Position numbers and translations under genes: made by a program
Shown: piece after piece, positions 55,159 to 64,000 of the stretch
How the letters are laid out: the number at the start of each line of letters is the position of its first letter
Numbering within the stretch: the first letter of the stretch is position 1
Assembly (NCBI RefSeq): GCF_004349315.1
Contig: NZ_SMLH01000003.1
Span: 62,001-126,000 of the forward strand
Direction of reading: 5' to 3'
Length of the DNA stretch: 64,000 nucleotides
Source: Flavobacterium ranwuense
GTDB lineage: Bacteria > Bacteroidota > Bacteroidia > Flavobacteriales > Flavobacteriaceae
The notes under the pieces: generated by a model
Told to the model about the DNA's origin: nothing
Database searches by the model: none
The model's input: the letters and a program-made list of their open reading frames with translations, nothing else

Positions 55159-55166
55159 CAAAAGTA
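55159..55166 (-). promoter_or_regulatory. -7 promoter element TACTTTTG for the GAF gene
   Basis: An exact TAnnTTTG match, 20 bases before the GAF start. Confidence 0.6.
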
Positions 55167-55191
55167 TTTAAAGCAGGTTTCAAAAATTACA

Positions 55192-55199
55192 TAAATTTG
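55192..55199 (+). promoter_or_regulatory. -7 promoter element TAAATTTG for xrtF
   Basis: It ends 15 bases before the TTG start of xrtF, divergent from the GAF promoter. Confidence 0.55.
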
Positions 55200-55213
55200 T
55201 TAAAAAATAGATC

Positions 55214-55762
55214 TTGAAAAAATATTTTATTCTGTATAAACCTTTTTTGCTTTTTCTGGCAACTTTTTTTCTGGCTTATATCGTGCTGACTTTTTTGTAT
55301 CAACGCTATCTTATGAGTTTTGAAGAAAATGAAATAGATTTAATTACAAGAATGGTGGGAAAAAATACGGCGCAAGTGTTGCAACTATTTAATGATGGGT
55401 CTTCGATTGAAGAAAGTGTTGCGCATCCTTATATGAAGTTGTTTTATAGTCAAAAATATGTAGCCCGAATTGTAGAAGGTTGTAATGCAATCAGTGTAAT
55501 TATTTTGTTTATTTCATTTGTGGTAGCTTTTTCAGGAAAACTAAAGACGACGCTACTTTTTATCTTTGGAGGAAGTTTACTGATTTATGTGTTGAATATT
55601 TTGAGAATAGCAGCTTTAAGTGCGCTTATTTTTTATTTTCCAAAACAAGAACCATTTTTACACGGAGTCCTTTTTCCTTTGTATATTTATGGAGTCGTTT
55701 TTATTTTGTGGTTAATTTGGGTTCGTAAATTTTCAAGATATGCTTCAAAAGATATTAAATAA
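55214..55762 (+). CDS. xrtF: exosortase family protein XrtF
   Basis: A 182-residue polytopic membrane protein with about five predicted helices. The exosortase catalytic trio is visible: Cys90 in VEGCNAISV, Arg131 in ILRIAALSA and His150 in FLHGVLFP. Exosortases cleave and transfer proteins with C-terminal sorting signals. The XrtF type is found in Flavobacteria and its cognate substrate is not obvious. The start is a TTG at 55214. The end overlaps the next gene by 23 bases, which is the usual partner pair. Confidence 0.9.
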   Translation: MKKYFILYKPFLLFLATFFLAYIVLTFLYQRYLMSFEENEIDLITRMVGKNTAQVLQLFNDGSSIEESVAHPYMKLFYSQKYVARIVEGCNAISVIILFISFVVAFSGKLKTTLLFIFGGSLLIYVLNILRIAALSALIFYFPKQEPFLHGVLFPLYIYGVVFILWLIWVRKFSRYASKDIK

Positions 55763-56183
55763 CAAGCTAAGATTCATACAATTCCTTTTTTTAGTTGTAT
55801 TATTAGTGCTTGTTCGCGCTTTTGAAAATCAGTTGTTTTATGACCCTTTTCTGGATTTTTTCAAAAAAGATTTTACTAAGTTAAGGTTGCCAAGTTTCAA
55901 TTCAACCCAATTGTTTTTAGGGTTATTGTTCCGTTATACAGTGAATACTACTATTTCATTGGGTATTATTTATGTTCTTTTCAAAGACGTGGCAATGGTT
56001 AAATTTGCTTTCGTACTCTATTATTTTTTCTTCATAATTTTAATTGTTGCTTTTTTCTACATTGTCTACTTCGCGAATGAGCATAGTAATTGGGTTTTAT
56101 TTTACGTTCGCAGGTTTTTGATTCAACCTATTTTTGTCTTATTATTTGTTCCGGGATTTTATTATCAAAAACAAAATAAATAG
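55740..56183 (+). CDS. exosortase F system-associated membrane protein
   Basis: A 147-residue polytopic protein with about four transmembrane segments and a conserved N-terminal amphipathic region (LVRAFENQLFYDPFLDFFKK). It overlaps xrtF by 23 bases and matches the small membrane protein regularly encoded next to exosortase F. Function unknown, but the strict gene pairing implies a common function. No catalytic motif is seen. Confidence 0.85.
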   Translation: MLQKILNNKLRFIQFLFLVVLLVLVRAFENQLFYDPFLDFFKKDFTKLRLPSFNSTQLFLGLLFRYTVNTTISLGIIYVLFKDVAMVKFAFVLYYFFFIILIVAFFYIVYFANEHSNWVLFYVRRFLIQPIFVLLFVPGFYYQKQNK

Positions 56184-56241
56184 TCTTTTTTCTTTATCTT
56201 TAATGTTGATTTAAGTTCCTGTTTATCAAATAAATAAGGAT

Positions 56242-57072
56242 ATGAAAATAATAAAACATTCTGGAGATATTGTCGAATTTAATTCTGATAAACTCAAAAA
56301 ATCACTTTTAAAATCCGGAGCAAGTGCTATTGCGGTCGACAACATACTTTATACGATAAAAAAACAAATGTATGAAGGTATTTCTACGAAGCAAATCTAT
56401 AAAATGGCTTTTTCATTATTGAAAAAAACAGCTAATTCCCATGCAGCACGTTATAATTTAAGAGAAGCAATACGATTGTTAGGTCCTGCAGGTTTCTTTT
56501 TCGAAAAATACATTGCCCGTCTTTTTGCTTCGGAACAGTATCAAACGGTAACAAATATAACCTTGCAGGGCAAATGTGTCTTGCATGAAATTGATGTTTT
56601 AGTAAAGAAGAATGAGGATATTTCCATGGTTGAATGCAAATATCATGTGGGTAGAGACGCCGCTTCGGATGTGAAAGTTCCCATGTATATTTTGTCGCGT
56701 TTTAATGATTTGAAGGAAAGACAGCATGCTATTTTCGAAAAAAAAGATAGTATTTCAAATTGTTGGATCGTCACAAATAACAGGTTTACAACAGATGCGG
56801 TCGATTTTGCAAAATGTTCTGGATTGAATTTATTAAGTTGGAATTATCCGGAAGACAATAATCTAAAAACGAAAAACGACACGAGTTATCTTTATCCGGT
56901 AACTTGCTTAACCACGTTATCAATAGCTGAAAAAGATAAGTTATTGATATTGGATGTGATTTTGGTAAAAGAAATAATAAACCATTCCGATTGCTTGGAG
57001 AAAATTGGATTAAGCCCAAACCGGATAAAACACGTATTAAAAGAAGCATCAGAATTATGTAGTTATACTTAA
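56242..57072 (+). CDS. ATP-cone domain plus PD-(D/E)xK nuclease-like protein
   Basis: A 276-residue protein. Residues 1-90 form an ATP-cone, with the KLKKSLLKSGA and REAIRLLGP segments known from nucleotide-sensing domains of ribonucleotide reductase and NrdR. Residues about 90-190 resemble a type IV restriction or Holliday-junction-type nuclease: acidic Glu89, Asp118 in HEIDVLVKK and Glu131-Cys-Lys133 (MVECKYH) form the PD-(D/E)xK triad. The C-terminus (about 235-276) may be a helix-hairpin-helix. The beta-CASP nuclease gene follows 41 bases on. Confidence 0.83.
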   Translation: MKIIKHSGDIVEFNSDKLKKSLLKSGASAIAVDNILYTIKKQMYEGISTKQIYKMAFSLLKKTANSHAARYNLREAIRLLGPAGFFFEKYIARLFASEQYQTVTNITLQGKCVLHEIDVLVKKNEDISMVECKYHVGRDAASDVKVPMYILSRFNDLKERQHAIFEKKDSISNCWIVTNNRFTTDAVDFAKCSGLNLLSWNYPEDNNLKTKNDTSYLYPVTCLTTLSIAEKDKLLILDVILVKEIINHSDCLEKIGLSPNRIKHVLKEASELCSYT

Positions 57073-57113
57073 AATGATAGGTTTTGGATTGTTTAATTTT
57101 AAATTCAAATCAA

Positions 57114-58469
57114 ATGAAAGTTAAATTTATTGGTGGAGCAGGTACAGTGACCGGTTCTAAAACATTAATTGAAAGTAATGGGATTCGGATTTTGATAGAT
57201 TGCGGGTTGTTCCAAGGCATTAAACCTTTGCGGGAACTCAATTGGGAACCTTTGCCTATTTTGCCCTCCACGATAGACTTTGTTTTACTCACTCATGGTC
57301 ATTTAGATCATTGTGGTTGGTTGCCAAGACTGGTGAATCAGGGCTTTGACGGTAAAATTTATTGCACGAGTCCCACAAAAGATATTACTAAACTCATCCT
57401 TCTGGATAGTGCTAAAATTCAGGAGGAAGAAGCTAAAAAAGCAAATGAAGGAAAATATTCCAAACATGAAATTGCCGAACCACTTTATACGGTAGAACAG
57501 GCTGAAAAAGTTTTTCCGTTTTTTAGAGTAATTAAAACCAATGAGCCTGTTCCTTTGGATGCTCAAATTGAAGCTATTTATACCAATGCAGGTCATATTT
57601 TAGGCGCGTGCAGTATTGCATTGACACTTGAAAATAAAACCTTAGTTTTTTCCGGAGACATTGGCCGTGATAATGATGTGTTGATGTATCCGCCAACTAA
57701 ACCCAAAAAAGCTGATTATGTTTTTCTAGAAAGCACCTATGGTGATCGATTACATCCTCAAACTGATACCAAATTAGAACTGGAAACTTACATCAACAAT
57801 ACAGTTGAGAAAGGCGGAACGATTATTATTCCAAGTTTTGCAGTAGAGCGTGCCCAGACAATCATGTATCTGATATGGCAACTTAGAGAAGAAGACAGGA
57901 TTCCCAATATTCCTTATATTATTGATACCCCAATGGGAATTAATGCACTGAATATTTTTTCGAATAATAAAAAATGGCACAAGTTATCGCTGGAAGAATG
58001 TGCCGAAATGAGTAAAATGTTTTCATTGGTTTCTGATTATCAGGAAACAATTGAAGTGATTTTTGATCAAAAGCCTAAAGTGGTGATTGCGGCTAGCGGA
58101 ATGGTTACAGGCGGAAGAGTGTTGAGTTATCTCGAACATTATATTGGCCTTCCGGAAACTACTGTAATCATTGTAGGATATCAGGCCGAAGGAACACGTG
58201 GAAGAAAATTATTAGAAGGAGCAGAAGAAATTAAAATTCATGGTCGGTATTATCCCGTAAAAGCAAATATTTTGGAAATACAAGGTTTGTCAGCGCATGG
58301 AGATCAAAAGGATTTGCTTAACTGGCTGTCAGCGCTGGAAAATAAACCGACAAGAGTTTTTCTCGTGCATGGAGAGAATCAGCCGATGGATGAACTTCGG
58401 ATAAAAATTCATGAAAAATATGGTTTTGATTGTAGAATTCCTTTAATGGGACAAGAATTTGAGTTGTAA
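57114..58469 (+). CDS. metallo-beta-lactamase-fold beta-CASP RNase (RMMBL type)
   Basis: About 451 residues from the ATG at 57114 (MKVKFIGGAGTVTGS); the frame can begin at a TTG at 57084 but adds an unlikely N-terminal decapeptide. The metallo-beta-lactamase zinc motif HGHLDH is at 61-66, with further ligands in NAGHILGACS and FSGDIGR. A beta-CASP domain follows (ESTYGDR, IIPSFAVERAQ, ASGMVTGGR) and a C-terminal RMMBL motif (SAHGDQKDLL, VHGE). Relatives process RNA 3' or 5' ends. The ATP-cone nuclease just upstream is a regular neighbour in related genomes. Confidence 0.92.
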   Translation: MKVKFIGGAGTVTGSKTLIESNGIRILIDCGLFQGIKPLRELNWEPLPILPSTIDFVLLTHGHLDHCGWLPRLVNQGFDGKIYCTSPTKDITKLILLDSAKIQEEEAKKANEGKYSKHEIAEPLYTVEQAEKVFPFFRVIKTNEPVPLDAQIEAIYTNAGHILGACSIALTLENKTLVFSGDIGRDNDVLMYPPTKPKKADYVFLESTYGDRLHPQTDTKLELETYINNTVEKGGTIIIPSFAVERAQTIMYLIWQLREEDRIPNIPYIIDTPMGINALNIFSNNKKWHKLSLEECAEMSKMFSLVSDYQETIEVIFDQKPKVVIAASGMVTGGRVLSYLEHYIGLPETTVIIVGYQAEGTRGRKLLEGAEEIKIHGRYYPVKANILEIQGLSAHGDQKDLLNWLSALENKPTRVFLVHGENQPMDELRIKIHEKYGFDCRIPLMGQEFEL

Positions 58470-58508
58470 ATTTTTCAGGAATTTGATTTTTTGATTTGAT
58501 AAAATCAC

Positions 58509-58516
58509 TAATTTTG
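58509..58516 (+). promoter_or_regulatory. -7 promoter element TAATTTTG before the HYC_CC_PP gene
   Basis: An exact TAnnTTTG match that ends 4 bases before the GTG start at 58521. Confidence 0.55.
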
Positions 58517-58520
58517 CAAT

Positions 58521-58922
58521 GTGAAATTTAATAAACATATAAGTATACTTCTGGCTATTTTTATATTGGTTTCCAATATGGGATTAGCATTTAATGTTCG
58601 TTATTGCGGGAACGAGATTGCTTCGGTTACTCTTAAAACTCCTGCTCAGGATCAAAATTTAGAAAAAGATTGTTGTGGGGTTGTTGAAAAAAAATCACAT
58701 TGTTGCAAAGACAAAGAGGTTAATTTTCAAAAGAAAACAGATAATTTAATTCAAAAAATAGTTTCTCTCCATACGGATTTTACATTTTCAATAGAGGAAT
58801 GGAATCCTTCTGTGTTATCATTTGTTTCAAATTTTAAAAGCAGCCCATTTATTTCGTATTACTACGATGCAAATGCGCCTCCTTTTTTTAAATTATACCA
58901 CCAATATATTTTCTACGCGTAG
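58521..58922 (+). CDS. HYC_CC_PP family small exported protein
   Basis: A 133-residue protein with an N-terminal signal segment and the family landmarks: RYCG at 27-30 (the family His is Arg here), CC at 51-52 and at 61-62, and NAPPFFKLYH near the end. GTG is the start. Such proteins are found upstream of TonB receptors and heavy-metal-binding proteins, as here. The paired cysteines and this context suggest a role in copper or other soft-metal handling; that is inference. Confidence 0.8.
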   Translation: MKFNKHISILLAIFILVSNMGLAFNVRYCGNEIASVTLKTPAQDQNLEKDCCGVVEKKSHCCKDKEVNFQKKTDNLIQKIVSLHTDFTFSIEEWNPSVLSFVSNFKSSPFISYYYDANAPPFFKLYHQYIFYA

Positions 58923-58993
58923 TTTTAATGTTTTAATAAAAACTTGAATCACACCTTTGTGATTTTACATTTTTTAAACATTAAAAAACAATC

Positions 58994-61006
58994 ATGCAAA
59001 AACAAATTTCAATACTTTTATTACTCTTCTTTTGTGCTTTTAATTCTTATTCGCAAGATACTTTGCAGGAGATAAAAGTAAAAGGCAACAGTAAAAGTTT
59101 AAAAAAATCATATAGCCTAACGGCTAATACTACAACGTTGACAAGCAAAGAATTACTTAAAGCCGCCTGTTGTAATCTGGCAGAAAGTTTCGAAACAAAT
59201 CCTTCAATTGATGTCAATTTTTCGGACGCTTTGACAGGAACGAAACAAATAAAAATGCTGGGATTGACGAGTCCTTATTTGATGATTACGGAGGAAAACA
59301 TTCCTTCGGTTCGTGGTGCTTCTCAAGCCTACGGATTGTCTTTCACGCCGGGAACTTGGGTAGAAAGCATCCAAATTACAAAAGGTGCAGGAAGTGTAGT
59401 CAATGGCTTCGAAAGTATTTCGGGACAAATCAATACCGAATTAATAAAGCCAATCAGCGATATTCCGTTTTTTCTGAATGCCTATGGTTCAACAGATTCT
59501 CGGTTTGAATTAAATACGCATTTCAATACCAAAATTTCTGATAAATGGAGTAGTAGTTTGTTTGTTCACGGAAACACAAGAGTTTCAAAAAACGATATGA
59601 ATGACGATGGTTTTCTGGACAATCCATTGGCAAAACAAATCAATGTTTTAAATCGTTGGCAATATACCAATGCCGAAAAAGGTTGGGTGAGTTTCATTAA
59701 CTTCCGGTATATGAATGATCAAAAACAAACAGGAGAATTAAATTTTGACCCAGATAGAGATAAGGGGACGACTAATTATTGGGGTTCCGAAATCAATACG
59801 GAACGTTTTGATGTTTCCACTAAATTAGGCTATGTTTTTCCAGATATGCCGTATCAGAGTATTGGTTTTCAGAATGCTTTTAACAGTCATGATCAAAACT
59901 CTTATTTTGGCTTAAATCAATATAATATTAAACAAAAAAGTTATTATTCGAACTTAATTTTCAATTCGATTATCAATAATACGAAACATAAATTTTCAAC
60001 GGGTTTGAATTTCACGTATGATAAATACGGAGAGTTTGTCAATGTGAATGATTACAGCCGAATTGATAATTCGGTGGGTGCTTTTTTCGAATATACCTAT
60101 GATAATACAGAGAATTTTAGCGTAGTTCTTGGCGGTAGGATTGACAATCATAATCGTTTGGGGACTTTTGCTACGCCAAGATTACACGTGCGATACAATC
60201 CTTGGGAAAAAGGTGTCTTGCGATTTTCAGCAGGAAGAGGGAAACGAAGCGCTAATGTTTTTGCTGAAAACCAACAGCTTCTGGCAAGTTCAAGAACCTT
60301 TGAATTTTTAGATACCAATGGAAAAATATACGGTTTGAATCCTGAAATTGCATGGAATTATGGGTTGAGTTTTATGCAGGGTTTTTTGCTTTTTGGCAAG
60401 AGTGCTGATGTTGGATTTGATTTATACAGAACCGATTTTCAAAATCAGGCAGTTGTTGATGTATTGCAAAGTCAGCAACAGGTATTGTTTTACAACTTAA
60501 AAGGGAAATCGTATGCGAATAGTTTGCAAGTAGAGTTCAATTATGAATTAGCCAAACATTTTAATTTGAGAACAGCCTACAAATACTATGATATTAAAAC
60601 GGATTATTTATCAGGAACATATCAAAGGCCATTGCAGGCAAAACATCGTTTCTTTGGGAATTTAGGATATGAAACTCATATTTTAGATAAAGGAAAACAA
60701 TGGAAGTTTGATTATACTTTCAACTGGCTTGGAAAACAACAATTGCCCAATACTTCAACAAATCCCGAAGAAGACAGGCTGCCTGAATTTTCGCCTTCAT
60801 TTTCTGTGATGAATATACAAGTTACCAGAACTTTTTCTTCTACTTTTGAAGTATATATTGGCGGTGAAAATATTGGGAATTACAAGCAAGATAATGTTAT
60901 CTTGGGTAATGAGAATCCATTTGGACCTACTTTTGATGCATCGATAGTTTATGGTCCGGTTTTTGGACAAATGTATTATGCGGGTTTGCGTTTTAAAATT
61001 AAATAA
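58994..61006 (+). CDS. TonB-dependent outer-membrane receptor, probably copper-related
   Basis: A 670-residue TonB-dependent receptor: signal peptide ending FNSYSQ, a possible TonB box (DTLQEIKVKG), a plug domain (about 40-165, with GFESISGQINTEL) and a C-terminal beta-barrel ending in YAGLRFKIK. The plug begins with a Cys-Cys pair (KAACCNLAESF) that is typical of the receptor group linked to HYC_CC_PP and heavy-metal-associated proteins. It sits between those genes, 9 bases before the HMA protein, so it may bring copper or a copper complex into the periplasm; the ligand is inferred. Confidence 0.9.
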   Translation: MQKQISILLLLFFCAFNSYSQDTLQEIKVKGNSKSLKKSYSLTANTTTLTSKELLKAACCNLAESFETNPSIDVNFSDALTGTKQIKMLGLTSPYLMITEENIPSVRGASQAYGLSFTPGTWVESIQITKGAGSVVNGFESISGQINTELIKPISDIPFFLNAYGSTDSRFELNTHFNTKISDKWSSSLFVHGNTRVSKNDMNDDGFLDNPLAKQINVLNRWQYTNAEKGWVSFINFRYMNDQKQTGELNFDPDRDKGTTNYWGSEINTERFDVSTKLGYVFPDMPYQSIGFQNAFNSHDQNSYFGLNQYNIKQKSYYSNLIFNSIINNTKHKFSTGLNFTYDKYGEFVNVNDYSRIDNSVGAFFEYTYDNTENFSVVLGGRIDNHNRLGTFATPRLHVRYNPWEKGVLRFSAGRGKRSANVFAENQQLLASSRTFEFLDTNGKIYGLNPEIAWNYGLSFMQGFLLFGKSADVGFDLYRTDFQNQAVVDVLQSQQQVLFYNLKGKSYANSLQVEFNYELAKHFNLRTAYKYYDIKTDYLSGTYQRPLQAKHRFFGNLGYETHILDKGKQWKFDYTFNWLGKQQLPNTSTNPEEDRLPEFSPSFSVMNIQVTRTFSSTFEVYIGGENIGNYKQDNVILGNENPFGPTFDASIVYGPVFGQMYYAGLRFKIK

Positions 61007-61014
61007 TATAAATA

Positions 61015-61356
61015 ATGAAAAATATAATAGTACTAATATTGCTGACATTTGCTGGATTTACAGTTCAGGCTCAAGTGGCGAAAAATAAAAATGCTAAGGT
61101 TGAATTTCATGTGAGCGGGAATTGTGAAATGTGTAAAAAGAGAATTGAAAAAACGGCATTAAGTGTTTCGGGTGTGAAATCTGCCGATTGGCATATGGAT
61201 TGTGGTACTTTATATTTGATTGTAAACGAACAGAAAACGAATGTCCCAACAATTCAAAAAGCTATTGCAAAAGTTGGTCATGATACAGGTGAAGTCAAGG
61301 CATTAAAGGAAGATTATGACAGTCTGCATACTTGTTGCCAATATGAACGAAAATGA
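61015..61356 (+). CDS. exported heavy-metal-associated (HMA) domain protein
   Basis: A 113-residue protein with a signal peptide (ending VQAQ) and a heavy-metal-associated domain. The metal-binding CxxC motif is Cys37-Cys40 in GNCEMCKKRIE. A second Cys pair (HTCCQYERK) lies at the C-terminus. Domains of this kind carry Cu(I) or similar ions. It is the third member of the small exported metal cluster and is followed by a terminator. Confidence 0.9.
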   Translation: MKNIIVLILLTFAGFTVQAQVAKNKNAKVEFHVSGNCEMCKKRIEKTALSVSGVKSADWHMDCGTLYLIVNEQKTNVPTIQKAIAKVGHDTGEVKALKEDYDSLHTCCQYERK

Positions 61357-61366
61357 TTTTTAAAAA

Positions 61367-61394
61367 AAACCAAAGTGAAAGCTTTGGTTTTTTT
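61367..61394 (+). terminator. intrinsic terminator after the HMA gene
   Basis: Stem AAACCAAAG / CTTTGGTTT and a T run. The 236-base stretch 61395-61630 that follows holds no further feature I can support. Confidence 0.85.
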
Positions 61395-61630
61395 AATGCC
61401 ATAGTTTAATAAATTTTTTGAGTGAAATGGAGGCTGTTAACTATAAAAAATCATGTTTTTAAGGAACTAGAATTGTGATTATTAAAAATAACATTTGATT
61501 GTTGGTAATGTAAAGTTAATTTGGTTAATTTAAATAGTTAATAAAACTTTAAAGTAGTACCATAAATTGTGGTTAAGATATATTATCCGTACTTTCACGC
61601 ACGAATAATTTTAGCATAAAACACCGTAGA

Positions 61631-62311
61631 ATGAACGATTTTGATTGGAAGAATTTGATTGACCCGCTTTTTTATATTCATTTTGATATTAATGGAATTA
61701 AATTGGGTATTTATATAGTTTTATTTATTGTTTTTGCAGAAACAGGTCTTTTTGCAGGTTTCTTTTTACCGGGAGATAGTTTATTGTTTTTAGCAGGGAT
61801 TTACAGCCGGGAATTAATAGAGAATATTTTATTCATTGATAATGATTTTATAAATGTTGTTCTTTTAGCAACACTTGTGGCTTTATCAGGAATTTTAGGG
61901 AATATTGTAGGATACTGGTTTGGTTCAAAAAGCGGATACTATTTGTACAACAAGGAAGATAGCTTTTGGTTTAAGAAAAAGTATTTAGTTCAATCAAAAG
62001 ATTTCTTTGAAAAATATGGAGGAAAAGCAATTATTTTTGCTCGATTCCTTCCAATATTTAGAACTTTTGCACCAATAGTAGCTGGGATTGTTTCTATGGA
62101 GAAAAAGAAGTTTATGTTTTACAATATTCTAAGTTCTTTCATTTGGTCATTCACCTTGATTTTCGCAGGACATTATTTATATGGTTTCCTACTTGAAAAT
62201 TATCAGATTGATTTGAAAGAGCACATAGAAATAATTGTTATCGCTTTAGTTGGAATTACTGTTTTGCCGGTAATTTATAAGTTCAGCAGAAAATCTAAAG
62301 TTAAAGAATAA
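61631..62311 (+). CDS. DedA family membrane protein
   Basis: A 226-residue polytopic inner-membrane protein with the DedA core: ETGLFAGFFLPGDSLLFLAG, GNIVGYWFGSKSG, RFLPIFRTFAPIVAGIVSM. DedA proteins are lipid transporters or scramblases, acting for example on undecaprenyl phosphate or phosphatidylethanolamine, and maintain the membrane potential. Substrate is unspecified here. A bidirectional terminator separates it from the convergent groL. Confidence 0.92.
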   Translation: MNDFDWKNLIDPLFYIHFDINGIKLGIYIVLFIVFAETGLFAGFFLPGDSLLFLAGIYSRELIENILFIDNDFINVVLLATLVALSGILGNIVGYWFGSKSGYYLYNKEDSFWFKKKYLVQSKDFFEKYGGKAIIFARFLPIFRTFAPIVAGIVSMEKKKFMFYNILSSFIWSFTLIFAGHYLYGFLLENYQIDLKEHIEIIVIALVGITVLPVIYKFSRKSKVKE

Positions 62312-62331
62312 ATCAATAATTTATAATCCAT

Positions 62332-62367
62332 AAAAAAACCGTCTCATGTAAATGAGACGGTTTTTTG
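62332..62367. terminator. bidirectional terminator between dedA-like gene and groL
   Basis: A perfect stem ACCGTCTCAT / ATGAGACGGT with AT loop, extended by A and T runs on both sides. Confidence 0.9.
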
Positions 62368-62384
62368 TTTATAGTGGATTGCTA

Positions 62385-64000
<1,616 letters not shown>

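Overview
The window looks like a stretch of Flavobacterium chromosome, or a close relative in Flavobacteriaceae. It is AT-rich. Promoters read as the Bacteroidetes -7 element TAnnTTTG, Shine-Dalgarno sites are nearly absent, and GTG/TTG starts are common. It carries gliding genes gldB and gldC, an exosortase F pair, DUF5916 proteins, a short RpoD without region 1.1, and the flavobacterial nadE / gldB-gldC / engB / hydrolase / mraZ order. No phage, plasmid backbone, rRNA operon or CRISPR array was seen.

1-9 kb: two tandem DUF5916 outer-membrane proteins, two convergent L,D-transpeptidases of different families, a GNAT acetyltransferase, two identical tRNA-Gly genes and peptidase E. 9-15 kb: three overlapping paralogues with a carboxypeptidase-regulatory-like domain, a diverged fourth relative, a DUF6702 protein and a secreted M1 aminopeptidase. 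15-20 kb: tatA with a PAP2 phosphatase, an O-methyltransferase whose 5' end has been duplicated around a toxin-antitoxin module, rlmN and a lipoprotein. 20-27 kb: polyprenyl synthase, an ECF sigma / putative anti-sigma / surface-protein set, a DNA primase without zinc ligands, a response regulator and nadE. 27.8-30.6 kb: gldB, gldC, engB and an alpha/beta hydrolase.

31-46.7 kb is a complete flavobacterial division and cell-wall (dcw) cluster: mraZ, rsmH, ftsL, ftsI, murE, mraY, murD, ftsW, murG, murC, ftsQ, ftsA, ftsZ, all on the + strand and often overlapping. It is preceded by a 10-bp-period array of GTGGT repeats that looks like the MraZ operator. Together these genes make lipid II from UDP-MurNAc precursors, polymerise it at the septum and build the Z ring; murF, murB and ddl are not here.

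47-64 kb: yqeY; a tRNA-Arg locus invaded by a small GIY-YIG nuclease gene with duplication of the tRNA 5' half; an MtfA-like peptidase; rpe; rpoD; pnp; rpsO; a TonB-C/MORN-like protein; a GAF-domain reductase; xrtF and its partner; an ATP-cone nuclease beside a beta-CASP nuclease; a three-gene, probably copper-related, set; a DedA protein; and groL, cut by the window edge.

The most unusual structures are (i) the GIY-YIG gene in tRNA-Arg, with a CCTG-repeat palindrome in the D-arm of the leftover tRNA half, (ii) the toxin-antitoxin module flanked by 53-bp direct repeats at the O-methyltransferase start, (iii) the zinc-less primase, and (iv) a family of imperfect-palindrome intergenic repeats with three apparent copies.
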